Assembly: GCA_036785325.1 (NCBI GenBank)
Contig: JAXIVH010000012.1
Span: 9,531,619 to 9,595,618 of the forward strand
Direction of reading: 5' to 3'
Length of the DNA stretch: 64,000 bases
Source: Urophycis tenuis
Taxonomy: Eukaryota > Chordata > Actinopteri > Gadiformes > Phycidae
Positions 43,511 to 55,884 of this stretch are shown piece after piece. The first letter of the stretch is position 1. Each line of letters opens with the position of its first letter. A model generated the notes under the pieces. It saw only the letters and a list, made by a program, of their open reading frames with translations, made no database searches and had not been told where the DNA came from. Made by a program: the position numbers and the translations under genes.

Positions 43511-45800
43511 ATCACTATCGCCATCACCATCATGCAAAGACAAAATACTATAATTTACACTGTGATGTCACAGAATGAGATACCAGATACCAGATACCAA
43601 ATTTTGTACACATGTTCAGAGAGATGCCCTCTATGAGCATGGCAAGATTCAAGTTCCTCTTCTGAAGCGGACTCGTGGTTTATAGAATAATGTTTGCAAA
43701 TTTGCATATTTTTACATTTTTATAGCAATCAAAATCCCTTTTTTTGAAAAAAAAAATTAAACTCATCCATTGATGATGCTCATCCAAACCATGAGTCAGT
43801 TGGTCCAGCGGTTATGTAGAAGAAAATGTTTTACGTTTTGTAAAAATGTTCACTGTACAGAGAAACCTATCCAGATGGACATTATGTATTCAAGAGGATA
43901 AAATGTTCCGCATATAAAATAAGGCCTGCACACCAAGTTTCATAAAGTTTAAGGGTTCTGGGATGCGGGGCTGATCGTTTGAATTTGACCGCGAGTTATA
44001 GCGCAACCTATGGGCGACACCGTCCCATATTTTTTAGAAGCCTGCATGCTCTTTGGCTATCTTGGGATAGCCAAATTTCTAAACCTTTTACCCATGCAAT
44101 GCGGAGATATGGACGCTCCAATTTAAAAACAATAATAACACATAAACCATAAAGAAACAATAATTTATCATCAACCACCAACAAGGAAATAACGTTTGTT
44201 TTGTCCACGCATTCTAATACTCTGCCACGAGATGGCGACAACAACACAGTTTTAGAATGGGAATGGGTGAAACTCACACGATACTCGCATAGTTCCTCGT
44301 TTCCTCCTCGTCGACGTGACAAAACCTATGGACAAAACCCGTTCTACAGGTTAAGCTGTTCATCAGCAAACCCACGATGCAAAGCAGACCTGGTATTTGA
44401 CATCAGCAAAATAAATGCTCTCAAACAGGAACAGCCACATAGCCAACACGTTTGTAGCAGCCTGGTCGACAGCCTATGTTTGGTTTCCACAGAAAAAACA
44501 AAACAAATGGATACAGAAGTAACTTAATTCATATTTAACACTGTTTTTCTCTGCGTTATCAACCAAAAACAAATGTATTAGCTAATTCTCTCTCCCTCGT
44601 GTGTCCCTCAGTCTCTTTGTGATGGGGTGGCCAGAATGGGACCATTATAATTTTTGGGTTACCACATCTGCTTGATTATGAATATGAAGAATTGCTGTCT
44701 TGAATTATGTATTAGAATCTTAAAAACATTCATCTATTTGTGGACAATCAATGTTATTTTTTCGACATTATTGCATATCGTGATAACTGGAGTATTTACT
44801 GCTCCAACTGGATTCTACTTATCAAAGTGATAGATTATCATGAACGAAGCTGAAGTCAGGTAACCTCACGCGCCAGATGGTTCGCGGTGGCGGTAAGCGG
44901 AACCATCTGGGAAGTCGTCATTGGAAACTGTTCGGAAAAGGGCATGGACTTTCAAAAAAAGAAAGAAAAAAAAGACTTGGCAAGTGATTGGACGAACCAT
45001 CTGTCTATCGTCGTCTATCACGTAGATCACGTAGTTCATCATAGGACGCTAATTGGTTCGAACCACTGTGGTTCGATCAGAAAGAAGTGCATAACGTCTC
45101 CTGGCGAGGTGTCTGCCATGGTTTGTGTCTATTGTCTGTGTTTCTGTGTAATGTATTTTATTGTCTGTGTTTCTGTTTAATGTTTTTCATTGTCTGAGTT
45201 TCCTCCTTCGCCGAGGGCCTTGTTTGTATTCATAGTTCCACCTGAGGTAATTAGAATGGTGCATGTGCATGCCTGTTGTGTCTTTCCCTATTTAAGTCAG
45301 TCCTTTTACTTTGCCCTTTGTCTGGTTGTCCCGTTTGTGTAGCCTAGCCTCGCTGTGTTCTGTTAGTGTTTGTCTTGTATTGTTCAGTTAGTTTTGTTTG
45401 CGCTTTAAAATGTGCGTCTGAGTTTGCATTTAGATCTGAATAATGAAACCTTGTCAGCTTCTCAATGGAGGAAGAAGCAGGGAGGGAGCAGCTACAAAAC
45501 AAGCACATTTAATCAAAGCAAAGGTATTTTTATTTGTAAGTGTTTGTATTTTCTTTTACTTAACCAGCATTTTCAAGCTGTTTTAAATTAAGCAGCTTGA
45601 TTGGTGATGAAGGTACTTTGACGAAGAGGCACCAGCCTCATTCTGTTATCCCCCATTCTTTACTAATGCTAACACGAATCTTTATCATTCAGATCCCATA
45701 AAATCTATATAATAAAATACAATAAAATATGTTTTATTCCCAGGTATGAGAATGGGTGAATTAGTTTTGCTGAAGGTCCAACCCCAATTGGGTCACTAGG
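43511..45800. other. Intergenic DNA with possible old repeats
   Basis: No gene is recognised. The stretch 43780-44125 (ACACCAAGTTTCATAAAG, GAGTTATAGCGC, GCCCATAGGT-type reverse motif) resembles old fish interspersed repeats. 45190-45470 has ATTTCCTCCTTCGCC-like, CCTATTTAAGTCAGTCC and GTTTGTGTAGCC features seen in LTRs of fish retroelements, but no TG...CA borders or target-site copies were established. The remainder is unique AT-rich DNA. Confidence 0.5.
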
Positions 45801-45837
45801 CTTGAGTGCATCACCCAGCTCCACCCCTGCTGTCTGT

Positions 45838-46475
45838 CATTCTCATTCTCACTCTTAATCTCTCTCTCATTCTCAATCTCATTCTCACTTTCAATCTCTC
45901 ATTGTCCATCTCATTCTCACTTTTGATCTCTCATTCTCACTTTCAATCTCTCTCTCAATCTCAATCTCAATCTCACTTTCAATCTCTCTCTCATTCTCAT
46001 TCTCACTTTCAATCTCTCTCATTATCAATCTCATTCTCACTTTCAATCTCTCTCTCTCATTCTCACTTTCAATCTCTCATTCTCAATCTCATTCTCACTT
46101 TCAATCTCTCTCTCATTCTCACTTCCAATCTCTCTCTCATTCTCACTTTCAATCTCTCTCATTCTCAATCTCATTCTCACTTTCAATCTCTCTCTCATTC
46201 TCAGTCTCATTCTCACTTTCAATCTCTCTCTCATTCTCAGTCTCATTCTCACTTTCAATATCTCTCTCTCATTCTCATTCTCACTTTCAATCTCTCTCAA
46301 TCTCATTCTCACTTTCAATCTCTCTCTCATTCTCAGTCTCATTCTCACTTTCAATCTCTCTCTCATTCCCAGTCTCACTTTCAATCTCTCTCAATCTCAC
46401 TTTCAATCTCTCATTCTCAATCTCATTCTCACTTTCAATCTCTCTCTCATTCTCAATGTCTCTCATTCTTTCTGT
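45838..46475. repeat. Minisatellite of TCTCATTCTCACTTTCAATC units
   Basis: About 640 bp of tandem 26- to 40-bp units built from TCTCATTCTCAATC, TCATTCTCACTTTCAATC and (TC)n. It gives an open Ser/His/Gln/Phe frame on + and an Arg/Glu/Asn frame on -, neither a gene. Confidence 0.93.
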
Positions 46476-46478
46476 GCT

Positions 46479-46667
46479 GGCTGTGTTCCCACTACCATAC
46501 GAATGTTCAATAATCAAGCCCAACTATTTCTCTTTTCATCGCTCTCTCCACACCGTTACTGCGGTTGGTTCTCAGAGAGCAGGATTACGTGGACAAGTCA
46601 AACCCCTTTCTCCAAAGGAAGCCACAGTCCTTCACACAAAGTTCCTACATCAATAGCAGAGCCGGGA

Positions 46668-46743
<76 letters not shown>

Positions 46744-46775
46744 AGAGACGGACGAGGGCAAGACGAGAGAGAGAG

Positions 46776-46836
<61 letters not shown>

Positions 46837-46895
46837 AAAGAGCAATAGTTGGGCTTGATTGTTAAACATTGTATGAGTGTAGTGGGAACACAGCC
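46479..46895. repeat. Inverted repeat, about 70-bp arms, enclosing (GA)n
   Basis: The left arm 46479-46548 begins GGCTGTGTTCCCACTA and includes AATCAAGCCCAACTATT. The right arm 46826-46895 is its near-perfect reverse complement, with small differences such as GAATG against CATTG. Between them lie about 275 bp including (GA)n (46675-46832). It looks like a fold-back element or an inversion duplication; no transposase is seen. Confidence 0.9.
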
Positions 46896-47145
46896 CTAAG
46901 AAATGATCCTAATCCCTGAAGACAACCGCTTACACACTTCCAGAAATAAGAAGATAAGCCTTGAGGAATAATACAAAAAAATGATGATATGGGCTAGGAT
47001 GCACCAGCTCAGAGCAGACCAATTCAGGACTGAGACAATATGGATACTCTGGAAATCAGGGTCTCCTTATCTCTGAAATGATCACCAGGCAGAGAGCAAC
47101 AACCAGGGCCACTGGCACAAGCAGTAGCCGATGGTTTGAGACATT
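46896..47145. other. Intergenic DNA, nothing recognised
   Basis: Unique sequence between the inverted repeat and the TTAGGG-like array. No gene is recognised. Confidence 0.55.
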
Positions 47146-47640
47146 GGGTTTAGGGTTTAGTTTTAGGGTCAGTTATAGTTTTAGGGTTAGGTTTTTGAGA
47201 TAGGATAGACTTCAGTTTTAGTTTAAGGGTTAGGGTTTAGTTTTAGGGTTACATTTTTGGGATAGGATTAGACTTCGGTTGTAGTTTTTAACATTAGGGT
47301 TTAGTTTTAGGGTTAGGTGTTTGGGATAGGGTTAGACTTCAGTTTTATGGTTTGGTTTTTGGGATAGGGTTAGACTTCTGTTTTATGGTTTGGTTTTTGG
47401 GATAGGGTTGGACTTCAGTTTTATGGTTATTTTTTGGTTATGGATTAGTTTTAGGGTTAGGTTTTTGAGATATAGGGTTAAAATTCAGTTTAGGGTTAGG
47501 GGGATACAGCTAAACTTCAGTTTTAGTTTTAGTGTTTCCTATGGGTTGGGTTTTAGAGTTTGGTTTTTTCGTTCTAGGATTTGGATATTCGGGTTAGGGT
47601 TTCCTAGGGTCAGGTTTCAGGTTTTGGGTGTTTATACGTT
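47146..47640. repeat. Degenerate TTAGGG-type minisatellite
   Basis: About 500 bp of related units around TTTTAGGGTTAGGTTTTTG and GGGATAGGGTTAGACTTCAG, with a period near 40-65 bp. Telomere-like hexamers are frequent but never in long perfect runs. Orientation is opposite to 43004-43058. Confidence 0.85.
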
Positions 47641-48790
47641 GTCGGTACAAATGTATAAAGAATGAACCTGGTTTACAGACGCACAACAATCCAGCCCAGA
47701 TGCAAGCTCTATTTTTAAATTATTAGGCTACATTTGTTCCATCCTTTCCACAACTGTGTTGTAGATTTATAGACAGTACACCCATTATCCAAAAAAGATT
47801 CAGGATTCATCCTACAGCGCTGGAGTCATAAAACGGGGTGTTTTATCCAGAACACATTTCAATTTTAAAAGATTTTGGTTCTGAAGTTGTCCTTGAAAAT
47901 GTTCTCAGGCTTGCAGCCAAATACAATACAGTTATTCTATAAAGTCTTTGCTTAGCCATGGCAATAAAAAAAAGTTTGAAACCTTTGTAGACATTTTCAA
48001 GGTCTTCAAAGCTCACAAATAGCTACAGTGTCATGAGGATGAAGAGTTTTCATGGAATAGTTAAACACCCTAATATGAACCTGAAAAGAGCTACTGAAGA
48101 AATAAAATAACACACTTGTATCTCTTCCAGCTTAATCTAGCGGTTCAAGGAGAGCAGTTATTTAGAGTTTATTAGAATGATTCTGGTATTTAACGAACCA
48201 GCAGTTCTGCAAACGTACAATTATCTCAACATACCACGTTATCTTGTGCATTGAAATTCAACCATGTGGGACTGTCCGTTCAATGAAAAGGCAGACGAAC
48301 AAGAGCAGAGACATTTGGTCACAAGGCCTCAGCAATCCCAACAGGTGCTGCCTTTCATTCAACAAAGGGATACGGCAATTAAGATGAAGTACAAAGATGT
48401 CACAGTAGCCTGGCTGTTTTAGGACACACTCTGCCGCTGCGACACTACAGAGCGGGTTCGTCTTCTAGATGATTCACTCTGACCTTTTCACAGTGAGCAG
48501 GAGTGTGTCGTCAGCTTCGCTGATTCACGGACATGAACTTTAGATAATTAGCATATCAGAATAGATCCATGGTGGGGGGGGGGGGGGGGGCTATGGGAAT
48601 TTATACAAGCCACACACGGTCACGTGGACTGAAAATAATTAATTTGGTTTATTAACAAAGTTAATTATTTACTCCCCTACCTGTGGCGGAAGGGAGTGAT
48701 ATAGTCTGCCCAGTTGTTAGGTGTATTTATGGCTCTGGCTTTTTTTATGACATTTTTTATTTGGACATAAACTGTTCGCGACTGCCTGAC
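47641..48790. other. Intergenic DNA, mostly unique
   Basis: AT-rich unique sequence with one poly-G run (48573-48590). The block 48625-48700 has AAATAATTAATTTGG and GTTAATTATTTACTC motifs. No gene is recognised. Confidence 0.55.
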
Positions 48791-48804
48791 CGGGTGCCTT
48801 GAAA

Positions 48805-49007
48805 CGCACACACACACACACACACACACGTATGCACACACTCACACACACACACGTATGCACACACGTACACACACACAGGTACGTACGTACGTACACA
48901 CACACACACCTACGCACGTACGCACACACACGTATGCCCGTACGTACGTACGTACGCGCCCACACACACAAACGTGCACGCGCACACGCACTCACACGCG
49001 AGTTGTA
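48805..49007. repeat. (CA)n with GTAC-rich units at contig end
   Basis: CA repeats mixed with CGTACGTACGTA runs (self-complementary) lead to the N gap. Such DNA is hard to assemble and probably caused the break. Confidence 0.93.
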
Positions 49008-49207
49008 NNNNNNNNNNNNNNNNNNNNNNNNNNNNNNNNNNNNNNNNNNNNNNNNNNNNNNNNNNNNNNNNNNNNNNNNNNNNNNNNNNNNNNNNNNNNN
49101 NNNNNNNNNNNNNNNNNNNNNNNNNNNNNNNNNNNNNNNNNNNNNNNNNNNNNNNNNNNNNNNNNNNNNNNNNNNNNNNNNNNNNNNNNNNNNNNNNNNN
49201 NNNNNNN
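49008..49207. other. Assembly gap, 200 N
   Basis: Exactly 200 undetermined bases, the same length as the gap at 19954-20153. A fixed spacer is likely; the neighbouring contig's distance and orientation are inferred. Confidence 0.98.
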
Positions 49208-50030
49208 GAGCGAGCGAAAAAAACGAGGAGGAAGAGAAAGTTTGCATCTCCCCTGGTGCCCTTCAGCCCGGGAGCCTGAACTTGTTTTAAAAGCCAATTC
49301 GTGCCGCCCAGGTACAGACCGGGAACAAACAAAGCCGCCACTGTGTGGAGTCAAATCAACACCTGCTGTGTCAACAGCAAGAGTCGTGCCCTCCAGCTCC
49401 AGCTCCAGCCAGTGCCCCCCCCCCCCATGCCCCCCGCCCCATGCCGACCCGCCAGCCCAACCCCCTCCCACAAAAAAAAAACCTGCCTGCCGCCACAAGG
49501 CTGCGAGGAAATGCCAGCAAACGAGTGCCAGGCCCGGCAGCCAACCAGGCCTCTCAGCGCCAACAGCTCACGACATCATCACACACGTACCAAAGGAGGG
49601 AGGAAAGACGAAAGACGAGCAGGACCCGGCAACAGTGAGACAAACAACGACTCGGGTCTCAGGCTGGTGCATGAGTTTCCCCATCCGTCTCCGCGGAGAC
49701 CCAGAGACCTATATGGGTTTTTTTTTTGTTTGTTTGTTTCTGAACACACAACACCACCCCCCATCCCCACCCACCCACCACCACCCAGGCCCCCGCGCCC
49801 GCCTCCCTATCACGCTGAGCTCGGCAATCAGGAGCACAAGCGTCGATACCCGAGGGTGGGAACAGGAGGAGGAGGTGGAGGAGGAGGAGAAAGAGGAACA
49901 GGAAACAGAATTAAATAACAACTTGGACTAAGCCAAAACACGTACATGAGGAGAACATATGCAAATCAACGGGCTGGGGTGGGGATGTATTAAAGTGAAA
50001 AAGGAAAACAGAATCAGCGGGAGTTTCTCC
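49208..50030. other. Intergenic DNA, C-rich and GGA-rich
   Basis: Contains CAGCTC repeats and poly-C (49396-49428), CCACC-rich DNA (49750-49790) and (GGA)n (49863-49893). The 205-residue open frame at 49301-49918 is low-complexity Pro/Thr/Arg with no recognised domain. No gene is called. Confidence 0.55.
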
Positions 50031-50032
50031 TG

Positions 50033-50058
50033 CTGTGTGTGCGTGTGTGTGTGTGTGT

Positions 50059-50150
<92 letters not shown>
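50033..50150. repeat. (GT)n microsatellite
   Basis: A nearly pure 115-bp GT array with one GG interruption near 50059. A poly-G run (50199-50213) and (CAGA)n (50231-50262) follow. Confidence 0.95.
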
Positions 50151-50153
<3 letters not shown>

Positions 50154-50262
50154 CTGCTGCTGCCGTGCTCCAAACGGGAGCGGCGAGACGTTGTTTCGGG
50201 GGGGGGGGGGGGGGGCTGCGGAATAAACAACAGGCAGACAGACAGGCAGACAGACAGACAGG

Positions 50263-51060
50263 CCAGGCCGTACATCTTGTACACATTAACCCTGCAAACA
50301 GGTAACACCGGGTAACATTCCACCGGGCTCCCAGAGGACGGGGGGGGGGAGAGGAGGCGGGGGGGTGGGGGTGAGAGTGGGGGGTGAATGCATAATCTCC
50401 CAGGGCTGACTGGGGGGGGGGATCCAGAGGAGCATCGGTGGTATTAATGTCGAGACGAGGCCACGGGAGGAGGAAATGAAATTGCCCTGCGGGGCGAGGA
50501 GACGACAAGAGCTCCTCCCCTCACTCAGACGAAGAAGAAATAAAATTCACCGTGTGTGTGTGCTTGTGTGTGTGTGTGTGGGGCTGCTGACATTTGCTCT
50601 CTTACCTGCACATGTCTACACGAAACCTCTGCCACACGACTGGGGATAACCGCACACACACACGCACGCACACACACATGCACACACACACACGCACACG
50701 CACACACACACACGCACACGCACACACGCACACACGCACACACTCGTGGGAACCACAAAGCTGGCGCCGAGACGGGAGTGGGCGTGGGTGGTACTGTGAG
50801 GATGGCGGTGGCGGCGGCGGCGGCGGCGGCAGTGGCGACCGCCACCACAGGTGTGGAGGATGAGGTGAGGAGCCCGCGAGGCCGAGCGCCGGCGCACGCC
50901 GCGAGACAGCGGCACACAGCCCCGCGGGGAGAGTGAGTCATAAAGATGTCTCCTCCGGGCGTCTCGTGTCTGGCCGGCGAGGACACCGTGTACACAGACA
51001 CGGGAGGGAGGGAGGGAGGGAGGGAGGTGGAGAGGAGCATGAGAAGCGGGGCGGGAGACT
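50263..51060. other. Intergenic DNA with (CA)n, (GGC)n and (GGGA)n
   Basis: G-rich DNA (50340-50425), GT (50553-50580), a complex CA array (50651-50745), GGC repeats (50808-50832) and (GGGA)n (51003-51028). No gene is recognised. Confidence 0.65.
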
Positions 51061-51144
51061 ATTTGAGAGGCAAAACAGACGGAGAGGCAGAGAGAGATAG
51101 GGAAAGAGACATAGAGAGAGACAGAGCTAGACAGAGAGACGGAG

Positions 51145-51175
<31 letters not shown>

Positions 51176-51330
51176 GACAGAGAGGGAGAGACAGTAAGAG
51201 ACAGACGGACAGAGACAGTAAGAGAGACAGACAGAGACAGACAGACAGAGACAGACAGGCAGAGAGAGAGACAGAGAGATAGACAGAGAGACAGACAGAG
51301 AGAGACAGAGACAGTCTGTCTCAGACAGAG
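51061..51330. repeat. (GA)n/(ACAG)n tract
   Basis: About 270 bp of GAGACAGA repeats; the Leu/Ser/Cys frames on the minus strand are repeat translations. Confidence 0.95.
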
Positions 51331-52263
51331 AGAGCAGGAGTCGGACTCCATTGACAGCCCGCATCTTCCCTCAAATGAAAATGACTGAGCGGCTCTGCAG
51401 CCTCCGAACCGAGCCGCCCCGCCAAGGTTAAAGCGTGCACACAAAAAAATAAATAAAAAGGCTGGCGCAGAGCGGGCGGCGGGCGGTGACCTCAGCGACA
51501 GCCGCAGCCAGTCAGCGGCGCGGCAAAGCGTGGCGGGCGGCCGGCCCATTCGTCCCTCCCGGTGACGGCGCCAGGCGAGCTTCACGCTTCGCACTCCTCA
51601 GAGGCTCGCAGACGAGTCTCGCGTCGCCGTCGCCCCCCCCCCCCCCCCCCCCCCCCCCCACCCGCGCGCGCAATTAAAACGGCATGAGACGCGTCACGTC
51701 AAAACCAGAGTGGCGTCCACCAACCCCTGGCGTCTTTTATGAACCACCGTTAGGTTTTTATGGCGTGTAGACCGTCGCCGTCGGTAGTACGCGTTGGCAC
51801 GCCGTCCTCTCTCTCCCTCTGCGGCATCAACCGAGCACGCTGGGCGAACGAGCGCGATGGGGCGAACGAACGCCCTACTTTGTATGAAAGAGAAATATGC
51901 GGCGCGCGGCCATGAGAACCGAATGCTAATGATGGCTACTGTAGGCATGCCCGGCATCCCGCTTTGAAAAAAAAAAAAAAAAAAAGCCCCCAACAAAGCG
52001 GCCCGCATTAGCCACGCTCTGCTAGCCGCCAACAGACCCTGGTGATATGCGGGCTGTGTTGTCAGATGAAGAGACCCAGTTAGGGAATAGACCGGGGCGG
52101 GGGGGGGGGGCGTTGGGGGGGCGTCATTCCACGCCGCATCAACAGACAAACAAGACACAAAACACGTAATTCTGATATATGGCCGCTCCGTTCCGTGCGT
52201 CCACAAAATGTGGGCGGTTTCCCCCCGGGTACTGGATGCCATTAATCAAAAGGTCTCCGTGGT

Positions 52264-52299
<36 letters not shown>

Positions 52300-52640
52300 C
52301 CGGGCGAGCGCAAGCAAGCCACGGTGAGCGAGGAGCCGGCAGTTGGGTTCTGACGCCCAGGCGTCCCCTGTACGTCACGGGCTACCACGCCTCCTGATGT
52401 GACGGTTCGAAAGCCGGTCGTCTCCTCTGCCAGGGGTTCGACTGACACCTCTATGGTTTTTTTTTTTTTTTTGGTATTTCTTTTTATTATTATCGAATCT
52501 CTCACGCCCCCTGAGAACAACGGATCGCCACCGCCGCGGTCTTGGTCATCGAGGCCTTGGTCGTTTCTGGGCCTCCGGGTGCGAGATCCCGCCCCCCCCC
52601 CCCCCCTCGTCTCCATTGTCTCCCGCCCAGGGGCCCCGGG
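51331..52640. other. Intergenic DNA, nothing recognised
   Basis: Includes poly-C (51632-51659), poly-A (51967-51985), poly-G (52098-52110), (GA)n (52265-52299), poly-T (52457-52472) and poly-C (52592-52606) in otherwise unique GC-rich DNA. No exon is recognised. Confidence 0.55.
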
Positions 52641-52850
52641 GCGTGGTGTCCTAAATCGCATTGGCCGCGGTCGCGTGAACTAAGCCGCTGCCGCCGCGGG
52701 AAATTAATGGGCCGCCAATTAGTGAAATGACTCCGCGTGGAACGCCGGGGTAATGATTGTGCGGGCGAAAAAAAAAAAAAAAAGAAAAAAAGAAATGCTG
52801 GCATGAACAGAGTTAAATCAATTAGCGTGCCAGTGCTCGGGAGGGACGAT
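52641..52850. other. Candidate conserved non-coding element
   Basis: Unique block with GGGAAATTAATGGGCC, GCCAATTAGTGAAATG, GGGTAATGATTGTG and TTAAATCAATTAGCGTG, broken by one A-run. TAAT/ATTA cores cluster. Function inferred. Confidence 0.3.
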
Positions 52851-53952
52851 GCTCATCGAAGGGGGGGAAGTCTGCGGTGGTCTTTGGGCAGTTTTGGGGG
52901 GGGCCACCGCAGATGACCCCCCCCGCGGACGGAGAAATTAAGAATACGAACGCCCAACGATGGATCGCGACACGGTGATGTCACGATAGATACAACATCG
53001 GCTGTGACGTCTGCACACATGCCCACAGAGCCTGTGGCGGGGCCTCTCGCCCATAATAAACTGTAATTAAATAAGGAAACGCATAAACAAGGACGGCTCG
53101 CACAATAAAGGGAGTTAATATACTTGACTACTGAACGAGGATCGTAAAATAAAAGCCACCATGTTGGTGTTGAGAGAGCTCCCTCTCTCTCCCCCTCTCT
53201 CCCTATTGTACATAAAGCAAAGTAGGTCACAAGCCTAAATATTGGGTATAGTTGGAAAAGCTCCCGATTTCCGGTGTTCCTGCACACACGTACTTTGACC
53301 GGCTTCAAGGAATCGTCATGTATTCTGTTCCACACGTGAAGCAGTCATGAAAGCTTACATGGGGGGAGGGGGGTGCGGGGAATCTCAACTTGTGGGGTCA
53401 TGACTCATGAGTTGGTCCGGGGGGGAGTCGATGAGTTAACATTAACGGGTTAATGTTTCAATGTTAATTCGTGTGTCGACGGCTATCGCCTGCTTAACCG
53501 AGTTCAGCCGCGCTTGCGGCTGTTTTGTTCACTCAGTGTTTTTTTTAACAGTACATGAAGTCCATTGTTGATCACCGCAATGTATCTTTTATCTGTGAGT
53601 CAGGACTGAATGACGAATGACACAAGAGTAGCATTCACAGCATTTTACATTTCACAATTTTACATTCACAACGTCACACAGTGATCAGTGGGCAGTCTCA
53701 CACGTGGTGATCCGTCCCCATAGACACACACAGTTGAGTTCCCACGTGACGAATTCAACTCTTTTCGTCAACAAAAAGGTAAGTACACAGCCTGGCGAGC
53801 GTGTCGAAACCCCCTCTCAATCGCCCAAAGAAAAAGGCACGGAGTCCCACCACCATTTGTTCTGGACGACTGAGATACCAAAACCCCTCCGCTGTTGACT
53901 TGAAACCCTCACCCCCCAAAGGGGAACACATGTGCAAACACCCTGGACTCAC
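52851..53952. other. Non-coding DNA left of the Ig exon
   Basis: Unique sequence with a GTTAACATTAACGGG and CATTAAC palindromic cluster (53433-53470) and few repeats. For a minus-strand gene this would be the intron after the Ig exon. The expected next exon, ending in a YQCKV-type motif, was looked for and not seen. Confidence 0.5.
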
Positions 53953-54123
53953 GATTTTGTCCTCCTTCTGGTTTGTCGGAGGCCAGCAAGCTCCACTCGA
54001 TGTCCAGGGGCGCCAGGTCTTCGGGGCCCAGGGTGAACTGGCAGTCCAGCTTCACCGTTTGTCCGCTGGCCTTCTCGATGGACGCCGGGCCCGTGGTGAC
54101 CAGCTCCAGACCCGAGGCCATGC
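53953..54123 (-). CDS. cxadr: Ig V half-domain exon, CXADR (CAR)-like
   Basis: A 171-bp minus-strand exon between acceptor CGTTCGTTCAG and donor ATC/GTGAGT, phase 1 on both sides. It encodes MASGLELVTTGPASIEKA, SGQTVKLDCQFTLGPEDLAP and LDIEWSLLASDKPEGGQN. IEKA-G, the Cys of the first Ig sheet, FTL-PED and PLDIEW match the first half of the V domain of coxsackievirus-adenovirus receptor, a CTX-family cell adhesion protein of tight junctions; splitting the V domain over two phase-1 exons is typical of that family. CLMP and IGSF11 are less similar. The signal-peptide exon and all later exons are not found in the window, so the gene is partial here. The symbol is a best match, not proof of orthology. 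Confidence 0.7.
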
Positions 54124-55884
54124 CTGAACGAACGGACGTGTGAGAGGCAGACGTGAGACATGATGGCGAAAAACCTGTTGGCGGCCGCCTGTATTTATAG
54201 AAGCACATGCACCACGACAGACGGCGGAATAATACAAGTTTTCATTCAGACGCTATGTTGCATGAAATGTTATGTCAGACCATTCATCTTTTTTTTATGG
54301 TTGTACTGTGTGGTAGATTTACATTTTTTTCCTGATTTGGGTCTACAGCGAGAGACAGAAATACAAGCCATGCGAGCCAGTCTCACACCCAGCTGATAGG
54401 TGCGCCATTTCACGCAGTTCACTATTGCTATTCTGATTCAAAAATGAAATGACACCGCTGCTGTGAAAAATAGCACTCGAATCTAAAACAAAAAAAAACC
54501 ATATGGAACAGACATGGGATAAATGTCAAGTAGGCAACCTCTGATGAGAGTCACAGGAAATGATCACAAAACAGATGTGTTTCTCCCCCAAGACATGTTT
54601 TTGTAGTCTAATTGCATGTTTGTTAGTTTGTAGTCCCATGAGTATTCATGTCGGCGGTTTGCCTCTGGGATCCATTTTAAGGCGGTCATGTTGCTCTATA
54701 TGACTTAGCTCTTCAGTCATACCTGCAAATTTTTTTTTGTAAAAACGCGAAAGCGCGTAACGGCCCCACACAACACAACACCGACAGATAGCAGCTTCAC
54801 ACAACCGGGCCTGTTCACAAATGGCTTCGCTGAATCCTGAGGCAACTGCGCAGGCTAATTGCCACAGGACTTTCACAGATATTTATTGTAATTGTAATTA
54901 CGACACCCTTTCGTTAGCGGTTCAAAATGGTGTCTTTTTCAAAATGTAATTTACACCGTCGGGGTGAGGGGGGCAAAAAATCCGAAATCAAGCGGAACAT
55001 TTGTGAATGCATCTATATTAAAAATACACTTCTGTATTTATCTGCATAAAAGACTGTATCCAATCATCCAAACGGCAAACAGAGGCGCCCCGCACATTTA
55101 TTCTTAGAAACGCATGAACACAATTTTCCTTGTGACATCGACTGGGCTGAGAGAGTCTCTATTGAATAAGAGATTTAGGCTGAGCTTAGCAACACTCCCC
55201 GTAGAGAATGGAGTCGTCACATGCTGCTAGATGCACTAAAATCCTTATGACAGCCTGCCACTGTCCACTTAACTGGGGTGGGTGGGGGGGGGGGGGGGGG
55301 TGGGGTGGGATACATCATCGCTAAAGTAATGTCATCTGGGCCAAAAGAGTGGCTGCAGCGGAGCACCATAAATGAGTGAAAAGATGTTTTTACATAACAT
55401 AACCGGGAACATTTCCGAGACTTGGTTGAACTGAAAAGCCATGGAGCGTGTCTCCTGGTGTGAGGGGCCCCGACCGGAGTTCTGTTTAGAACCCGTAATG
55501 TTGAACCTGTCGTAGAGAGAGTCTCAAAGGTGTAAAGTCCAAATAGTAATCTAGGTGTGGGCGAGGGGAATCAGGTGTCAGATTGTTTTTATGTTTGGAC
55601 AAGCCTCCAAGCACAAAGCAAAAGTAATGTTGAAGTCAAGCTAAAGGCCAACGGCCAATGGGAAAGGAAAACTAGGGTTATCTAGAAATAAACAATTCCC
55701 TCCCGTTTGTATTTTGAACTGCTGCACACCAAAACCAGTGCACTGTGCAATTTTTTTTTCTCAGCGAGCATAGACTGCTTAAATTAAAAAAAACAAACTG
55801 CTTTTTTAATAAACAAGAGGAAGACGGAGCTGACCAATCGTGTCACTGAAGCTTCCAGAACCTGTTGGGACTGGCCGTGGGGCG

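Noticed and set aside
44845..45470. A solo LTR
   Set aside because: A TATTTAAG box and LTR-like text are present, but no terminal TG/CA pair or target-site duplication could be fixed, so it is only mentioned in the regional note.
45838..46513. A 235-residue Ser/His/Gln/Phe frame
   Set aside because: It is a minisatellite translation and has no homologue I recognise.
48858..49931. A 357-residue frame across the second gap
   Set aside because: It runs through 200 N and CA repeats; the right-hand part is low complexity with no domain.
54646..54876. A minus-strand frame with a hydrophobic start as a possible signal exon of the Ig gene
   Set aside because: The start codon is GTG, there is no donor in the required phase, and the residues do not resemble a CTX-family leader.
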